A stretch of DNA of 35,924 bases from Planctomycetota bacterium (GCA_016873255.1 VGXR01000026.1:1-35924); one strand, 5' to 3'. Shown: positions 22,125-32,470, numbered from the stretch's first letter. Translations and numbers: made by a program. Notes: generated from the sequence alone by a model not told the origin.

Positions 22125-22961
22125 ATGCCCGCAGCACGATCGCGCACCAACGAATGGAGACGCAGCCTCGAGGAGCTCTGCCAGAAGGGCGGGGCGCTGG
22201 AGGTGGCCATCGCGCGCGACGACGCGCGCGGGCACGACCTGGTGTGGCGGCTCCGGATCCTCGACGTGCGCGACGCGGGCATCGTGGTGGAGAATCCCGG
22301 CGCGTTCGGCAAGGTGATGCCGCTGCACGCGGGCACCCGGCTCATGGCGTTCATCGTCATCGGCCAGAACCGCTGGGAGTTCCGCACGTCGGTGCTCGAG
22401 GAGATCCTCCCCGGCAAGTACGCCGAGGGCCGCAACGGCGCCGCGCGCCTTGCCATGCCCGACCATGTCGAGCGCTGCCTGCGCCGCCACGCCCGCTACG
22501 ACGTGGGACCGCTGGCCCTGCCGCCGGTGGACCTCTGGCCGTTGCTCGACCCGAAGAGCGTGGTCGCCGCCGAGCGCGCCAACGAGCTCGCCTTCGCCGC
22601 GCTGGTTGAGGGCAAGGTGCACGAGCGCGGCGAGGAGGACTCGCTCCTCCCGAACGTCGGCCCGAAGGTGACGGCCTTCCTCGCGAACGTCGGCGGCGGC
22701 GGCGCGGGCGTCGTGGTCGAGCCCGCGCAGGCAGGCGCACTCTCGCACCATCGGCTGTTCTGGGTGCGCATCGACCTCGGCGAAGGGTGCCCGGTGCCGA
22801 TCGTCACCTCCGCCAAGCTCGTGCACACGCACATCGACAGCTCGCAGCGCACCTACGCTGGCCTGAGCTTCGACTTCGCGTTCAACCCCGCGCACCAGAA
22901 GACGGTCGCCTCGCAGGTGGAGCGCTCGATCAGGACGCTCGAGCGGCGCCAGCAGCTCTGA
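22125..22961 (+). CDS. PilZ-like (YcgR-style) protein
   Basis: This 278-residue soluble protein has an N-terminal beta domain (about 22-100) followed by a segment with R120-R-H-A-R124-Y and, further on, N188-V-G-G-G-G-A-G. These two elements match the PilZ cyclic-di-GMP motifs RxxxR and (D/N)xSxxG, with Ser replaced by Gly. The two-domain order recalls YcgR. The spacing between the motifs (about 64 residues) is much longer than usual, so a helical insert or a different fold is possible, and c-di-GMP binding is uncertain. The start ATG at 22125 is preceded by GAGGAA with 4-base spacing. The 3' end overlaps the convergent pabB by 32 bases. Confidence 0.68.
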   Translation: MPAARSRTNEWRRSLEELCQKGGALEVAIARDDARGHDLVWRLRILDVRDAGIVVENPGAFGKVMPLHAGTRLMAFIVIGQNRWEFRTSVLEEILPGKYAEGRNGAARLAMPDHVERCLRRHARYDVGPLALPPVDLWPLLDPKSVVAAERANELAFAALVEGKVHERGEEDSLLPNVGPKVTAFLANVGGGGAGVVVEPAQAGALSHHRLFWVRIDLGEGCPVPIVTSAKLVHTHIDSSQRTYAGLSFDFAFNPAHQKTVASQVERSIRTLERRQQL

Positions 22962-24216
22962 GCGCGTGCGCGGTGCGCACGAGCACCGCGGCCTTGTGCA
23001 GGCTCTCCTCGTACTCCGCGCGCGGCTGGCTGTCGGCCACGATCCCGCAGCCCGCGGAGTAGCGCAGCGTGCCCGGCGCCCCCCGGTCGCCGCGCAGCAG
23101 CGTGATGGTGCGGATGGCCACGTTCAGCGAGATGCGGCCCGGCGAGATCAGGCCCACGGCACCGCAGTACGCGCCGCGGGCGCACGGCTCGAGCCCCTCG
23201 ATCACCTGCATGGCGCGGACCTTCGGCGCGCCCGTCACCGACCCCGGCGGGAATGACGCCCGGAGCAGGTCGACCGCGGACGTGCCCGGCCGGAGGCGTG
23301 CGGCCACCTCGGCCACGCAGTGATGCACGGTCTCGTGGCTCTCGACGGCACGCTTCGTGCGTACCTCCACGCCGCCGGGCACGGCGACGCGCCCGAGGTC
23401 GTTGCGCACGAGGTCGACGATCATGTGGAGTTCCGCCGCGTCCTTGTCGCTTGCCAGCAGCGCTGCCGGGTCCTCGTGCGCGGCGCGCGTTCCCTTGATG
23501 GGCCGCGAGACGGCGGTGCCGGCGGCGCGGTCGACCTCGAGGTAGAGCTCGGGGCTCATGCTCACCAGCGCGCGCGGGCCATCCTCGAGGTAGGCGCCGT
23601 AGCGTGGGCGCGCCGCGCGCATCGCCGCATGGAGCACGGCACGCGGCGACCCGTGCCAGCGCGCGGAGAACCGCTGCGCGACGTTGGCCTGGAAGATGTC
23701 GCCCGCGAGCACGTAGTCGACCGCCCGCGAGACCATGCGCTCGAACTCCGCGCGCCCGATGTCCGGCTCCAGCCCCTCGATGCAGGCGCCCGCGCGCGGG
23801 TCCCCCCGGGCGATGCCTGCCGCACACTCCGCGAGGAGCTCCTCGCCGCTCCCCGCGAACGTCCAATCACCCGTCGCATGGTCGTGCTCCGCGCGGTCGT
23901 CGCAGCGCGCGAGCGTCACCAGCGGCCATCCGTCCGGCGGCACGCGCCCGGCGGGCAGCGCGCGCGGCTCGAACGCGCCGCCGAGCTCGTACGCGAGCGA
24001 CACGGCCCACGTGCCGCCGTCGCGCGATGCCTCCTCGAGCGCGTCGAGCGCCTCGCGATGCGTCCATGCGCTCACTGTTCGCGACGGCGCCGACAGCATG
24101 CTCCACCGCCCCCAGCGCTCCTGCGGGTCGCCGGTGAGGAGCGCCGCGAGCGGCATCCCGTCAGGCCATGCCTCGAGGGCTTCCTGAGGCGATGGTTTCC
24201 GGCCGTGGTGCTGCAT
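22930..24216 (-). CDS. pabB: Aminodeoxychorismate synthase component I (chorismate-binding)
   Basis: This 428-residue chorismate-utilising enzyme has GDIFQANVAQRFSA (about 175-188 from the ATG), SPELYLEV, SRPIKGTRAAHEDP, SDKDAAELHMIVDLVRNDLG, SFPPGSVTGAPKVRAMQVIE, GAYCGAVG, and SAGCGIVADSQPRAEYEE. PIKGTR is the lysine-containing motif that distinguishes PabB from anthranilate synthase TrpE, which has PxAGT. PabB aminates chorismate for 4-aminobenzoate and folate synthesis, using a PabA glutaminase not seen here. I chose the ATG at 24216. An in-frame TTG at 24234 lies closer to the upstream TACGAT and cannot be excluded. The 3' end overlaps the convergent PilZ-like gene by 32 bases. Confidence 0.9.
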   Translation of the reverse strand: MQHHGRKPSPQEALEAWPDGMPLAALLTGDPQERWGRWSMLSAPSRTVSAWTHREALDALEEASRDGGTWAVSLAYELGGAFEPRALPAGRVPPDGWPLVTLARCDDRAEHDHATGDWTFAGSGEELLAECAAGIARGDPRAGACIEGLEPDIGRAEFERMVSRAVDYVLAGDIFQANVAQRFSARWHGSPRAVLHAAMRAARPRYGAYLEDGPRALVSMSPELYLEVDRAAGTAVSRPIKGTRAAHEDPAALLASDKDAAELHMIVDLVRNDLGRVAVPGGVEVRTKRAVESHETVHHCVAEVAARLRPGTSAVDLLRASFPPGSVTGAPKVRAMQVIEGLEPCARGAYCGAVGLISPGRISLNVAIRTITLLRGDRGAPGTLRYSAGCGIVADSQPRAEYEESLHKAAVLVRTAHALRAAGAARAS

Positions 24217-24248
24217 GCGCTGGTGCCGCGGCAACGCACGGCAGCCGA

Positions 24249-24254
24249 ATCGTA
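24249..24254 (-). promoter_or_regulatory. -10-like hexamer TACGAT for pabB
   Basis: On the minus strand TACGAT lies 14 bases before a possible TTG start (24234) and 32 bases before the ATG at 24216. It is divergent from an identical hexamer 11 bases away for ppdK. Confidence 0.42.
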
Positions 24255-24265
24255 GGGTGATGCGC

Positions 24266-24271
24266 TACGAT
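24266..24271 (+). promoter_or_regulatory. -10-like hexamer TACGAT and long leader for ppdK
   Basis: TACGAT predicts transcription from about 24278 and a leader of roughly 88 bases to the ppdK ATG at 24366, unlike the leaderless genes around it. The leader holds a weak imperfect hairpin (24277-24297) and no good Shine-Dalgarno. The in-frame ATG at 24270 overlaps the hexamer and cannot be the start of this transcript. Confidence 0.4.
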
Positions 24272-24365
24272 GGTCGATCCACGGTTTCCCCGCGGATTCA
24301 CGCAATTCCCCGGTCGGTGCGGCCGCGTTGGCCCACCCTCCGGAGCTCACGCAGACTCTCCACAC

Positions 24366-27247
<2,882 letters not shown>

Positions 27248-27251
<4 letters not shown>

Positions 27252-28177
27252 CCGCCCGCGCCCGAGCCTCGAGCGTCGCCGCAGCGGCCGTGACCGGATG
27301 CCTGGTCGCGGCCGCTGCGTGCTCTGGTCCCGCCAGGGGCCCCGCGCCCGTGGCCGTGGCGCTGCACCCGCCGCTTGCCTATCGCGCCCCGTACGCCGCG
27401 ACGCCGCCGGCGCTCGGTGGATCGCTCGATGCCGGCGCATGGGCCGCAGCGCCGTGGACCGAGGACTTCGTCGACATCGAGGGCAGCCGCCGGCCGCGGC
27501 CCGCCTACCGCACGCGCGCCAAGATGCTGTGGGACGACGCGTTCCTCTACGTCGGCGCCGAGCTGCAGGAGCCGCACGTCTGGTCGACGCTCGCCAGGCA
27601 CGACGAGATCGTCTTCCACGACAACGACTTCGAGGTGTTCCTCGACCCCGACGGCGACGGCCGCGAGTACTACGAGGTCGAGATCAACGCCCGCGGCACG
27701 GTGTTCGACCTCTTCCTGCACCGCAGCTACCGCAACGGCGCGCCCGCGATCCACGAGTGGGACGTCGCGGGCGGGTTCGGGCGCACGGTGTACTTCGACG
27801 GCACGCCCGACGACGCACGCGACGTCGACCGCGGCTGGACCGTGATGCTCGCCATCCCGTGGCGCGCCTTCGTGCCCCCGCGCGACGCGCGCATCGACGC
27901 GCTTCCCGAGGGCCAGCGCGACTTCGGCGACCGCGCGCGCAACGGCGCGGCGCCGCGCGCGGGCGATGCCTGGCGCATCAACTTCTCGCGCGTGCAGTGG
28001 CGCCACAACCACGAGGAACTGGCCGCCGACGGCAGCCGCACCGGCCGCACGCTGCAGGGGCCCGAGCCCTACGCGAAGCGCGCCGGGCTTCCCGAGGACA
28101 ACTGGGTCTGGAGCCCGCAGTGGGCCATCGACATGCACCTCCCGCAGTTCTGGGGCCACGTCACCTTCGTGAAGTGA
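27248..28177 (+). CDS. Lipoprotein with carbohydrate-binding family 9-like domain
   Basis: This 309-residue protein has a lipoprotein signal peptide ending AAAACSGPA (Cys near 25). Most of the mature part is one CBM9-like beta sandwich. It has [20 protein letters not shown] at the start, then [40 protein letters not shown] and [15 protein letters not shown]. These follow the family order (D-G-W---P-----F, A---WD---LY-----D, D--E-F-dP---Y-E-E-N, W--E-AIPW). Family 9-like domains bind sugars in secreted xylanases and in stand-alone planctomycete proteins. The ligand here is unknown. The start is GTG at 27248 in a GTGA overlap with ppdK. It is 19 bases before the dehydrogenase homologue. Confidence 0.85.
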
Positions 28178-28182
28178 CGCAC

Positions 28183-28187
28183 AGGAG
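28183..28187 (+). promoter_or_regulatory. Shine-Dalgarno AGGAG
   Basis: AGGAG lies 9 bases before the ATG at 28197 and supports this start for the dehydrogenase homologue. Confidence 0.65.
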
Positions 28188-28196
28188 CACCGAGCA

Positions 28197-29543
28197 ATGA
28201 GCCATCCGCGCCGCCGCGCCACCGACCGCACCCCGGCCACCGTCTCCAACCAGCGCGTGGTCTTCGAGGAACTCGGCGTCGACCGCGACCCGTCCAGCCT
28301 CATCCACCAGGAGATGGAGCGGATGCTGGCCGCCGCCGAGATCGTCGGCGTGAAGCACCACCACCAGCTCATCCTGGCCAAGCCGCGCACCGAGGTGGCC
28401 GTGAACTTCCCGGTGCTGATGGACGATGGCCGCCACCGGCTCTTCAAGGGCTGGCGCGTGCAGCACAACGGCGCGCTGGGGCCCTTCAAGGGCGGGCTGC
28501 GGTTCCACCCGAGCGTCGACCCGGAGTCGCTGCAGGCGCTCGCCATGCTGATGACGCTGAAGTGCAGCCTGCTGCGCCTGCCCTTCGGCGGGGCGTACGG
28601 CGGCGTGGCGTGCAGCGCCCGCGAGCTCACCCGCGAGGAGCTGCAGCGCGTGACCCGCCGCTTCGCGTGGGCCATCTCCGAGCACGTCGGTCCCGACCAG
28701 GACGTGGTCGGGCCGGGCGTCGGCACGGACCCGCAGGTGATGTCGTGGTTCGCGGACACCTACGCGCAGACCGCGCCGACGAATGCTCGGTCCGACGCGC
28801 ATCGCGTCGCGAGCGGCAAGCCCGTCGAGGCGGGCGGCATCGTCGGCCGCGACAGCGCCGGCGGCACGGGCCTCGTGGAGGTGCTCCGCGAGATGCTGCC
28901 CGACATGGGCATCGACCTCGGGCGCATGTCGTTCACGGTCGCGGGCTTCGGCAACGTCGGCCGCTCGAGCGCCCTGGCCCTGTGCGCGGCCGGCGCGCGG
29001 CTCGTGGGCGTGCTCGACCGCAGCGGCGCGGTGGTGAACCCGCGCGGCATCGACCCCGACGACCTCATCGACCACCTCGACGCCGACGATTCCGTGGAGG
29101 ACTTCCGCCGCGGCGAGTGCGTGACCGCGGGCGACTTCTGGCGGCAGCCCTGCGACCTGCTGGTTCCGGCGGCGCTCGAGCAGATGGTGACCGCGTCGGT
29201 CGCGGCCGAGGTGGGTGCGCGTGCCGTGGCGGAGGTGGGCAGCGCACCGGTGACGCCCGATGCGGACGCGGTCTTCCTGCAGCGCGGCATCGAGGTGCTC
29301 CCGGGCATCCTGTGCAACGCCGGCGGCGTCACGGTCAGCTACTTCGAGTGGCTCCAGAACCGCTCGGCCACGCAGTGGACCGCCACGCAGGTGCGCGAGT
29401 CGCTCGCCGAGGCGATGGTTGCCGCGTCGCGCCGCGTGAAGCTGGCCCGGCACCGCTATGAATGCGACCTGCGCACCGCGGCAGCGTGCGCCGCGCTCGA
29501 GCAGATCGCGCGCGTGTACGAGGTGCGCGGCATCTGGCCGTGA
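28197..29543 (+). CDS. Glu/Leu/Phe/Val dehydrogenase homologue lacking the catalytic Lys and Asp
   Basis: This 448-residue protein is full length for the family. The dimerisation domain has LGPFKGGLRFHPSVDPESLQ and MLMTLKCSLLRLPFGGAYGG. The NAD-binding domain has VAGFGNVGRSSALALCAAGA, and the C-terminus has NAGGVTVSYFEWLQN and RGIWP. In active glutamate dehydrogenases the loop GGGKGG carries the catalytic Lys and PAPDV the catalytic Asp (family knowledge). Here the first is GGAYGG, with Tyr134 in place of Lys, and the second is VGPGVGT, with Gly174 in place of Asp. The usual EGANGPTTPEAD reads EVGSAPVTPDAD. The substrate-site lysines of GPFKGG and MTLKC remain. Oxidative deamination is therefore doubtful; the protein may bind nucleotide or act as a regulator or subunit. 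It stands 19 bases after the CBM9-like lipoprotein. Confidence 0.85.
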   Translation: MSHPRRRATDRTPATVSNQRVVFEELGVDRDPSSLIHQEMERMLAAAEIVGVKHHHQLILAKPRTEVAVNFPVLMDDGRHRLFKGWRVQHNGALGPFKGGLRFHPSVDPESLQALAMLMTLKCSLLRLPFGGAYGGVACSARELTREELQRVTRRFAWAISEHVGPDQDVVGPGVGTDPQVMSWFADTYAQTAPTNARSDAHRVASGKPVEAGGIVGRDSAGGTGLVEVLREMLPDMGIDLGRMSFTVAGFGNVGRSSALALCAAGARLVGVLDRSGAVVNPRGIDPDDLIDHLDADDSVEDFRRGECVTAGDFWRQPCDLLVPAALEQMVTASVAAEVGARAVAEVGSAPVTPDADAVFLQRGIEVLPGILCNAGGVTVSYFEWLQNRSATQWTATQVRESLAEAMVAASRRVKLARHRYECDLRTAAACAALEQIARVYEVRGIWP

Positions 29544-29556
29544 TGCCGCGGCATCA
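29541..29556. repeat. 16-base perfect palindrome joining two convergent stop codons
   Basis: TGATGCCGCGGCATCA is a perfect palindrome whose two ends are the TGA stops of the dehydrogenase homologue (plus) and the HIT gene (minus). There is no T-run, so a terminator role is unlikely on sequence alone. Confidence 0.8.
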
Positions 29557-29970
29557 GCGCGTCGGCATCTCCCGTGCGATCGACTGCGCGAGCATGGCCG
29601 CGTCGGCCTGGAGCGTGCGCGGCTCCCACTGGATGCCGAGGCCCGTGCCGTCGGCGTGCCTGGGGATGACGTGGAAGTGCACGTGCATCACCGCCTGGTG
29701 CGCGGCCGCGCCGTTGTTCTGCAGGACGTTGTAGTCCGCGCACCCGGTCGCCCGCACCAGCGCCGCCGCCACGCGCCGCAGCGCGATGCCGAGTGCCGCG
29801 GCGGACTCCTCGCTCAGCTCGTGCAGCCGCTCGCGCTCCTCCTTGGGAACCACGAGCACGTGTCCCCGCGAGAGCGGGCCGATGTCCAGGAACGCGATGA
29901 CATGCTCGTCCTCGTACACGCGGTGGCACGGGATCTCGCCTGCGATGATGCGCGTGAAGATGCTCGGCAT
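29554..29970 (-). CDS. HIT family nucleotide-binding hydrolase
   Basis: This 138-residue protein has the histidine-triad fold: SIFTRIIAGEIPCHRVYEDE, HVIAFLDIGPLSRGHVLVVP, NVLQNNGAAAHQAVMHVHFH and VIPR. The HxHxH active-site triad is MHVHFHV. Members hydrolyse adenosine 5'-phosphoramidates or dinucleoside polyphosphates; this one is of the HinT/Hit-like bacterial type. The exact substrate cannot be read from the sequence. The ATG at 29970 follows TATAGA by 8 bases, with only Cs between on the minus strand and no Shine-Dalgarno. The start is 25 bases from the divergent nadC start. Confidence 0.92.
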   Translation of the reverse strand: MPSIFTRIIAGEIPCHRVYEDEHVIAFLDIGPLSRGHVLVVPKEERERLHELSEESAAALGIALRRVAAALVRATGCADYNVLQNNGAAAHQAVMHVHFHVIPRHADGTGLGIQWEPRTLQADAAMLAQSIAREMPTR

Positions 29971-29978
29971 GGGGGGGT

Positions 29979-29984
29979 TCTATA
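29979..29984 (-). promoter_or_regulatory. -10-like TATAGA for the HIT gene
   Basis: On the minus strand TATAGA lies 8 bases before the ATG at 29970. It overlaps the plus-strand element of nadC around the shared palindrome TATA. Confidence 0.42.
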
Positions 29985-29988
29985 CCAT
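29983..29988 (+). promoter_or_regulatory. -10-like TACCAT for nadC-birA
   Basis: TACCAT (within TATACCAT, 29981-29988) ends 7 bases before the nadC ATG at 29996. The nadC frame is open well upstream of this, but that region is antisense to the HIT gene, so the promoter position fixes the start. Confidence 0.48.
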
Positions 29989-29995
29989 CCACCCG

Positions 29996-30937
29996 ATGCC
30001 TTCCGCGCTCCCGCCCCCCGAGGACCTGGCCGCGCTGACGCCCGAGGCGCTGCTCGCGGCGCTCCTCCCCGGGCGCCAGCTCGAGCAGCTGGTGGAACGC
30101 GCGCTCGCCGAGGACCTCGGCGAGGCCGGCGACGTGACCGCGACCGCGATGATCGCCCCCGAGCGCCGGGTTGCCGCGGTGGTGCGTGCGCGCGAGGAGG
30201 GGATTGCCTGCGGCCTGGCCGTTGCCGCCGAGGTGCTCCGTCAGTCGGCGCCGGGCGCCCGCATGTCCGCGCACGTCCGGGACGGGGAACGCGTCGCGGC
30301 CGGCGGCACCATGCTCTCGGTGGAGGGCCCGCTCCGCGGCGTTCTGGCGGCCGAGCGCACGCTCCTCAACTTCGTCGGCAGGCTCTCCGGCATCGCGACG
30401 CTCACCGCCCGCTACGCAGAGGCCATCCGGGGCACCCGCGCGCAGGTCTGCGACACGCGCAAGACAACACCGGGCCTGCGCATGCTCGAGAAGTGGGCGG
30501 TGCGCTGCGGCGGCGGCACGAACCACCGCATCGGCCTGTTCGATGCCATGCTGGTGAAGGACAACCATGTCGCGGGCCTCACGCCGCGCGAGATGGCCGC
30601 TGCCGTGGCGAGGGCCGCCGAGGGCGCCCGCGCCGCGCAACCGCTTCGGTTCGTCGAGGTGGAGTGCGACTCGCTCGACCAGCTGCAGGCGATCCTCGAC
30701 CTCCCGCGCGGCACCGTCGACATGGCACTCCTCGACAACATGCCGCCGTCCATGCTCGCCGACGCCGTGCGCATGCGCGACACGGCCGGCGTGCCGATCC
30801 TCCTCGAGGCCTCGGGGAGCGTCAGCCTCGCCACGGTCGCCGCGGTCGCGGCCACCGGCGTGGAGCGCATCTCGGTGGGCGCGCTCACCCACTCGGCGCC
30901 GTCCCTCGACGTGGGCCTCGACATCGACGCGGCATGA
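29996..30937 (+). CDS. nadC: Nicotinate-nucleotide pyrophosphorylase (quinolinate phosphoribosyltransferase)
   Basis: This 313-residue enzyme converts quinolinate and PRPP to nicotinate mononucleotide in de novo NAD synthesis. Family motifs: ALAEDLGEAGDVTATAM, RTLLNFVGRLSGIATLTARY, TRKTTPGLRMLEKWAVRCGG, GGTNHRIGLFDAMLVKDNH, VEVECDSLDQL, MALLDNM, LEASGSVSLATV and ISVGALTHSAPSLDVGLDI. All are in the canonical positions. About 25 extra residues precede the usual start. The ATG at 29996 follows TACCAT by 7 bases. The stop overlaps the birA start (ATGA). Confidence 0.95.
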   Translation: MPSALPPPEDLAALTPEALLAALLPGRQLEQLVERALAEDLGEAGDVTATAMIAPERRVAAVVRAREEGIACGLAVAAEVLRQSAPGARMSAHVRDGERVAAGGTMLSVEGPLRGVLAAERTLLNFVGRLSGIATLTARYAEAIRGTRAQVCDTRKTTPGLRMLEKWAVRCGGGTNHRIGLFDAMLVKDNHVAGLTPREMAAAVARAAEGARAAQPLRFVEVECDSLDQLQAILDLPRGTVDMALLDNMPPSMLADAVRMRDTAGVPILLEASGSVSLATVAAVAATGVERISVGALTHSAPSLDVGLDIDAA

Positions 30938-31734
30938 GCGACCGGATGCACCCGCAGCGACCGATCGAGGACTGGCCCGACGCGCTTGAGGCCGCCGCAT
31001 CCGCGTGCCGGCACGTGCGCCGCGTCCAGCTGCTGCGCGAGACCGCGAGCACGCAGGACCACGCGCGTGCCTCGGGCGCGTCCGCGGGCACCGCGGTGGT
31101 CGCGTTCCGCCAGACCGCGGGGCGTGGCCGGCTGGGCCGAGCGTGGGCCGACACCGCGCACGAGGGCATCGCGGTCACCTTCGTCGTGGGCGATCGGCCG
31201 CCCGAGTCGCTCGCCATGCGTTCCGCCGTGGCCGCCGCCACCGCCGCGCGCACCTTCGCCGGCGACGCGCCGGGCATCAAGTGGCCGAACGACGTGGTCG
31301 CCGGCGGTCGCAAGCTCGCCGGCGTGCTCGTGGAGCGCTCCGAGGGCCGTGCGCTCGTGGGGATCGGGGTGAACGTCCTGCAGCAGTCGTTCCCGGCGGA
31401 ACTCGCCCCGCACGCCACCAGCCTGGCGCTGCTCGGGGCGGCGTGCGACCGGCTCGACGTGCTCGCTGCGCTGGTGGCCTCGCTCGATGCGGCGCTCGAG
31501 GCCACGGACGACGACATCTATCGGACCTATCGCGGCCTCGACCGGATGTGCGGCAATCGCGTGCGATTCCTGACGCCCGACGGCGCAGTGGAAGGCACGG
31601 TGCGCGATGTGGACCCGCTTCATGGGCTGCTCGTGGACACGGACGCCGGGCCGCGATTTCTCCCCGCCGCGACCACTTCCGTCGCACCGCCGGCCTCCGT
31701 CAGCCGATATGGTGGGCGTGATGGCTCGAACTGA
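30934..31734 (+). CDS. birA: Biotin--[acetyl-CoA-carboxylase] ligase, catalytic form without DNA-binding domain
   Basis: This 266-residue protein activates biotin as biotinyl-AMP and transfers it to carrier-protein lysines. It has ETASTQDHARASG, FRQTAGRGRLGRAWADTAHE (the GRGRxG biotinyl-AMP loop), GIKWPNDVVAGGRKLAGVLV, LVGIGVNVLQQ, and a small C-terminal SH3-like domain (GAVEGTVRDVDPLHGLLVDT). The N-terminal helix-turn-helix of E. coli BirA is absent, so it is a class I, non-repressor ligase. The ATG at 30934 forms an ATGA overlap with nadC, and nadC-birA is a frequent bacterial pair. Its last 14 bases overlap the next gene and contain that gene's likely promoter. Confidence 0.93.
   Translation: MSDRMHPQRPIEDWPDALEAAASACRHVRRVQLLRETASTQDHARASGASAGTAVVAFRQTAGRGRLGRAWADTAHEGIAVTFVVGDRPPESLAMRSAVAAATAARTFAGDAPGIKWPNDVVAGGRKLAGVLVERSEGRALVGIGVNVLQQSFPAELAPHATSLALLGAACDRLDVLAALVASLDAALEATDDDIYRTYRGLDRMCGNRVRFLTPDGAVEGTVRDVDPLHGLLVDTDAGPRFLPAATTSVAPPASVSRYGGRDGSN
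31708..31713 (+). promoter_or_regulatory. -10-like TATGGT inside the birA 3' end
   Basis: TATGGT ends 7 bases before the ATG at 31721, the same geometry as the other leaderless-type promoters, even though it falls within birA coding sequence. Confidence 0.38.
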
Positions 31735-32470
31735 CGCCATGGCCCTGACGCTCACGGCTGCCGCCGCCCTCGCAGCGGCAGCGGTGGCGCAGGACCCCGT
31801 TCCATCGGGTGAGCCCACGCTGCGCAAGCCGCTGCCGGCGGCGCGCGAGTCCGCCATCCCCACGCAGGTGGACGCTCCCGTGGCGGACCGCAACTCGCTG
31901 TCCACCTCGCTCCGCGCGATGCCGGTCGACCTGTCGCCGCACGGGTTCGAGCGCGTCTATGCCGTGCCCGGCCGCGATGACCTCCTGATGCGCTCCAACG
32001 GCGCGCTGTACGCGGTGTTCAGCCAGTCCAACTACGCGCGCGACCCGCGCCGCGGGAACCTGCGCGTGGCGATCCCGCCGTCCACGGTCTTCTACATCGG
32101 CCGACCGAACTTCGCGGTGATCCGGAGCACCGGCGTCCGCGACGTGAGCCTGGTGCGCGACGACAGCGCGCCAAGCGCCGGCGGCACGCCGCTCGCGTCG
32201 GTGCACGGCGTCCGGCGCCTCGACGGGACCCCGGTCGACGGGCGCGCGGGCAAGCCCGGCGCCGCGCGCATCGATGACACCAACGACGGCCGCTTCCGCG
32301 CCGTCCACGAGGATGGTCCCGCGCCCGGCAGCGAGCCGCGGCCCGAGGCCACCGCGCCGCGTCCCGCCCCCGCCGGCGCGGCCGCGCCTTCCACGGACAC
32401 GCGGGCCTCGCGCCCCGGCTTCGGCGACCGCATCGACGAACTCATGCGTCGCGCACGCAAGGCGCCCTGA
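31721..32470 (+). CDS. Secreted protein of unknown function
   Basis: This 249-residue protein has a signal peptide at about 1-24 (MALTLTAAAALAAAAVAQ core). A conserved-looking middle follows (about 65-145) with LSPHGFERVYAVPGRDDLLM, YAVFSQSNYA and VAIPPSTVFYIGRP. The Pro/Ala/Arg-rich low-complexity stretch (about 190-235) precedes a C-terminal GFGDRIDELMRRARKAP. I do not recognise a domain. It is probably periplasmic. The start ATG at 31721 overlaps birA by 14 bases and follows TATGGT; the frame upstream lies within birA and is not coding. The next gene begins 5 bases after its stop. Confidence 0.75.
   Translation: MARTDAMALTLTAAAALAAAAVAQDPVPSGEPTLRKPLPAARESAIPTQVDAPVADRNSLSTSLRAMPVDLSPHGFERVYAVPGRDDLLMRSNGALYAVFSQSNYARDPRRGNLRVAIPPSTVFYIGRPNFAVIRSTGVRDVSLVRDDSAPSAGGTPLASVHGVRRLDGTPVDGRAGKPGAARIDDTNDGRFRAVHEDGPAPGSEPRPEATAPRPAPAGAAAPSTDTRASRPGFGDRIDELMRRARKAP

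Noticed and set aside
29786-29995. Upstream extension of nadC by 70 codons
   Set aside because: The region is antisense to the HIT gene, lacks family similarity, and lies ahead of the TACCAT promoter element.
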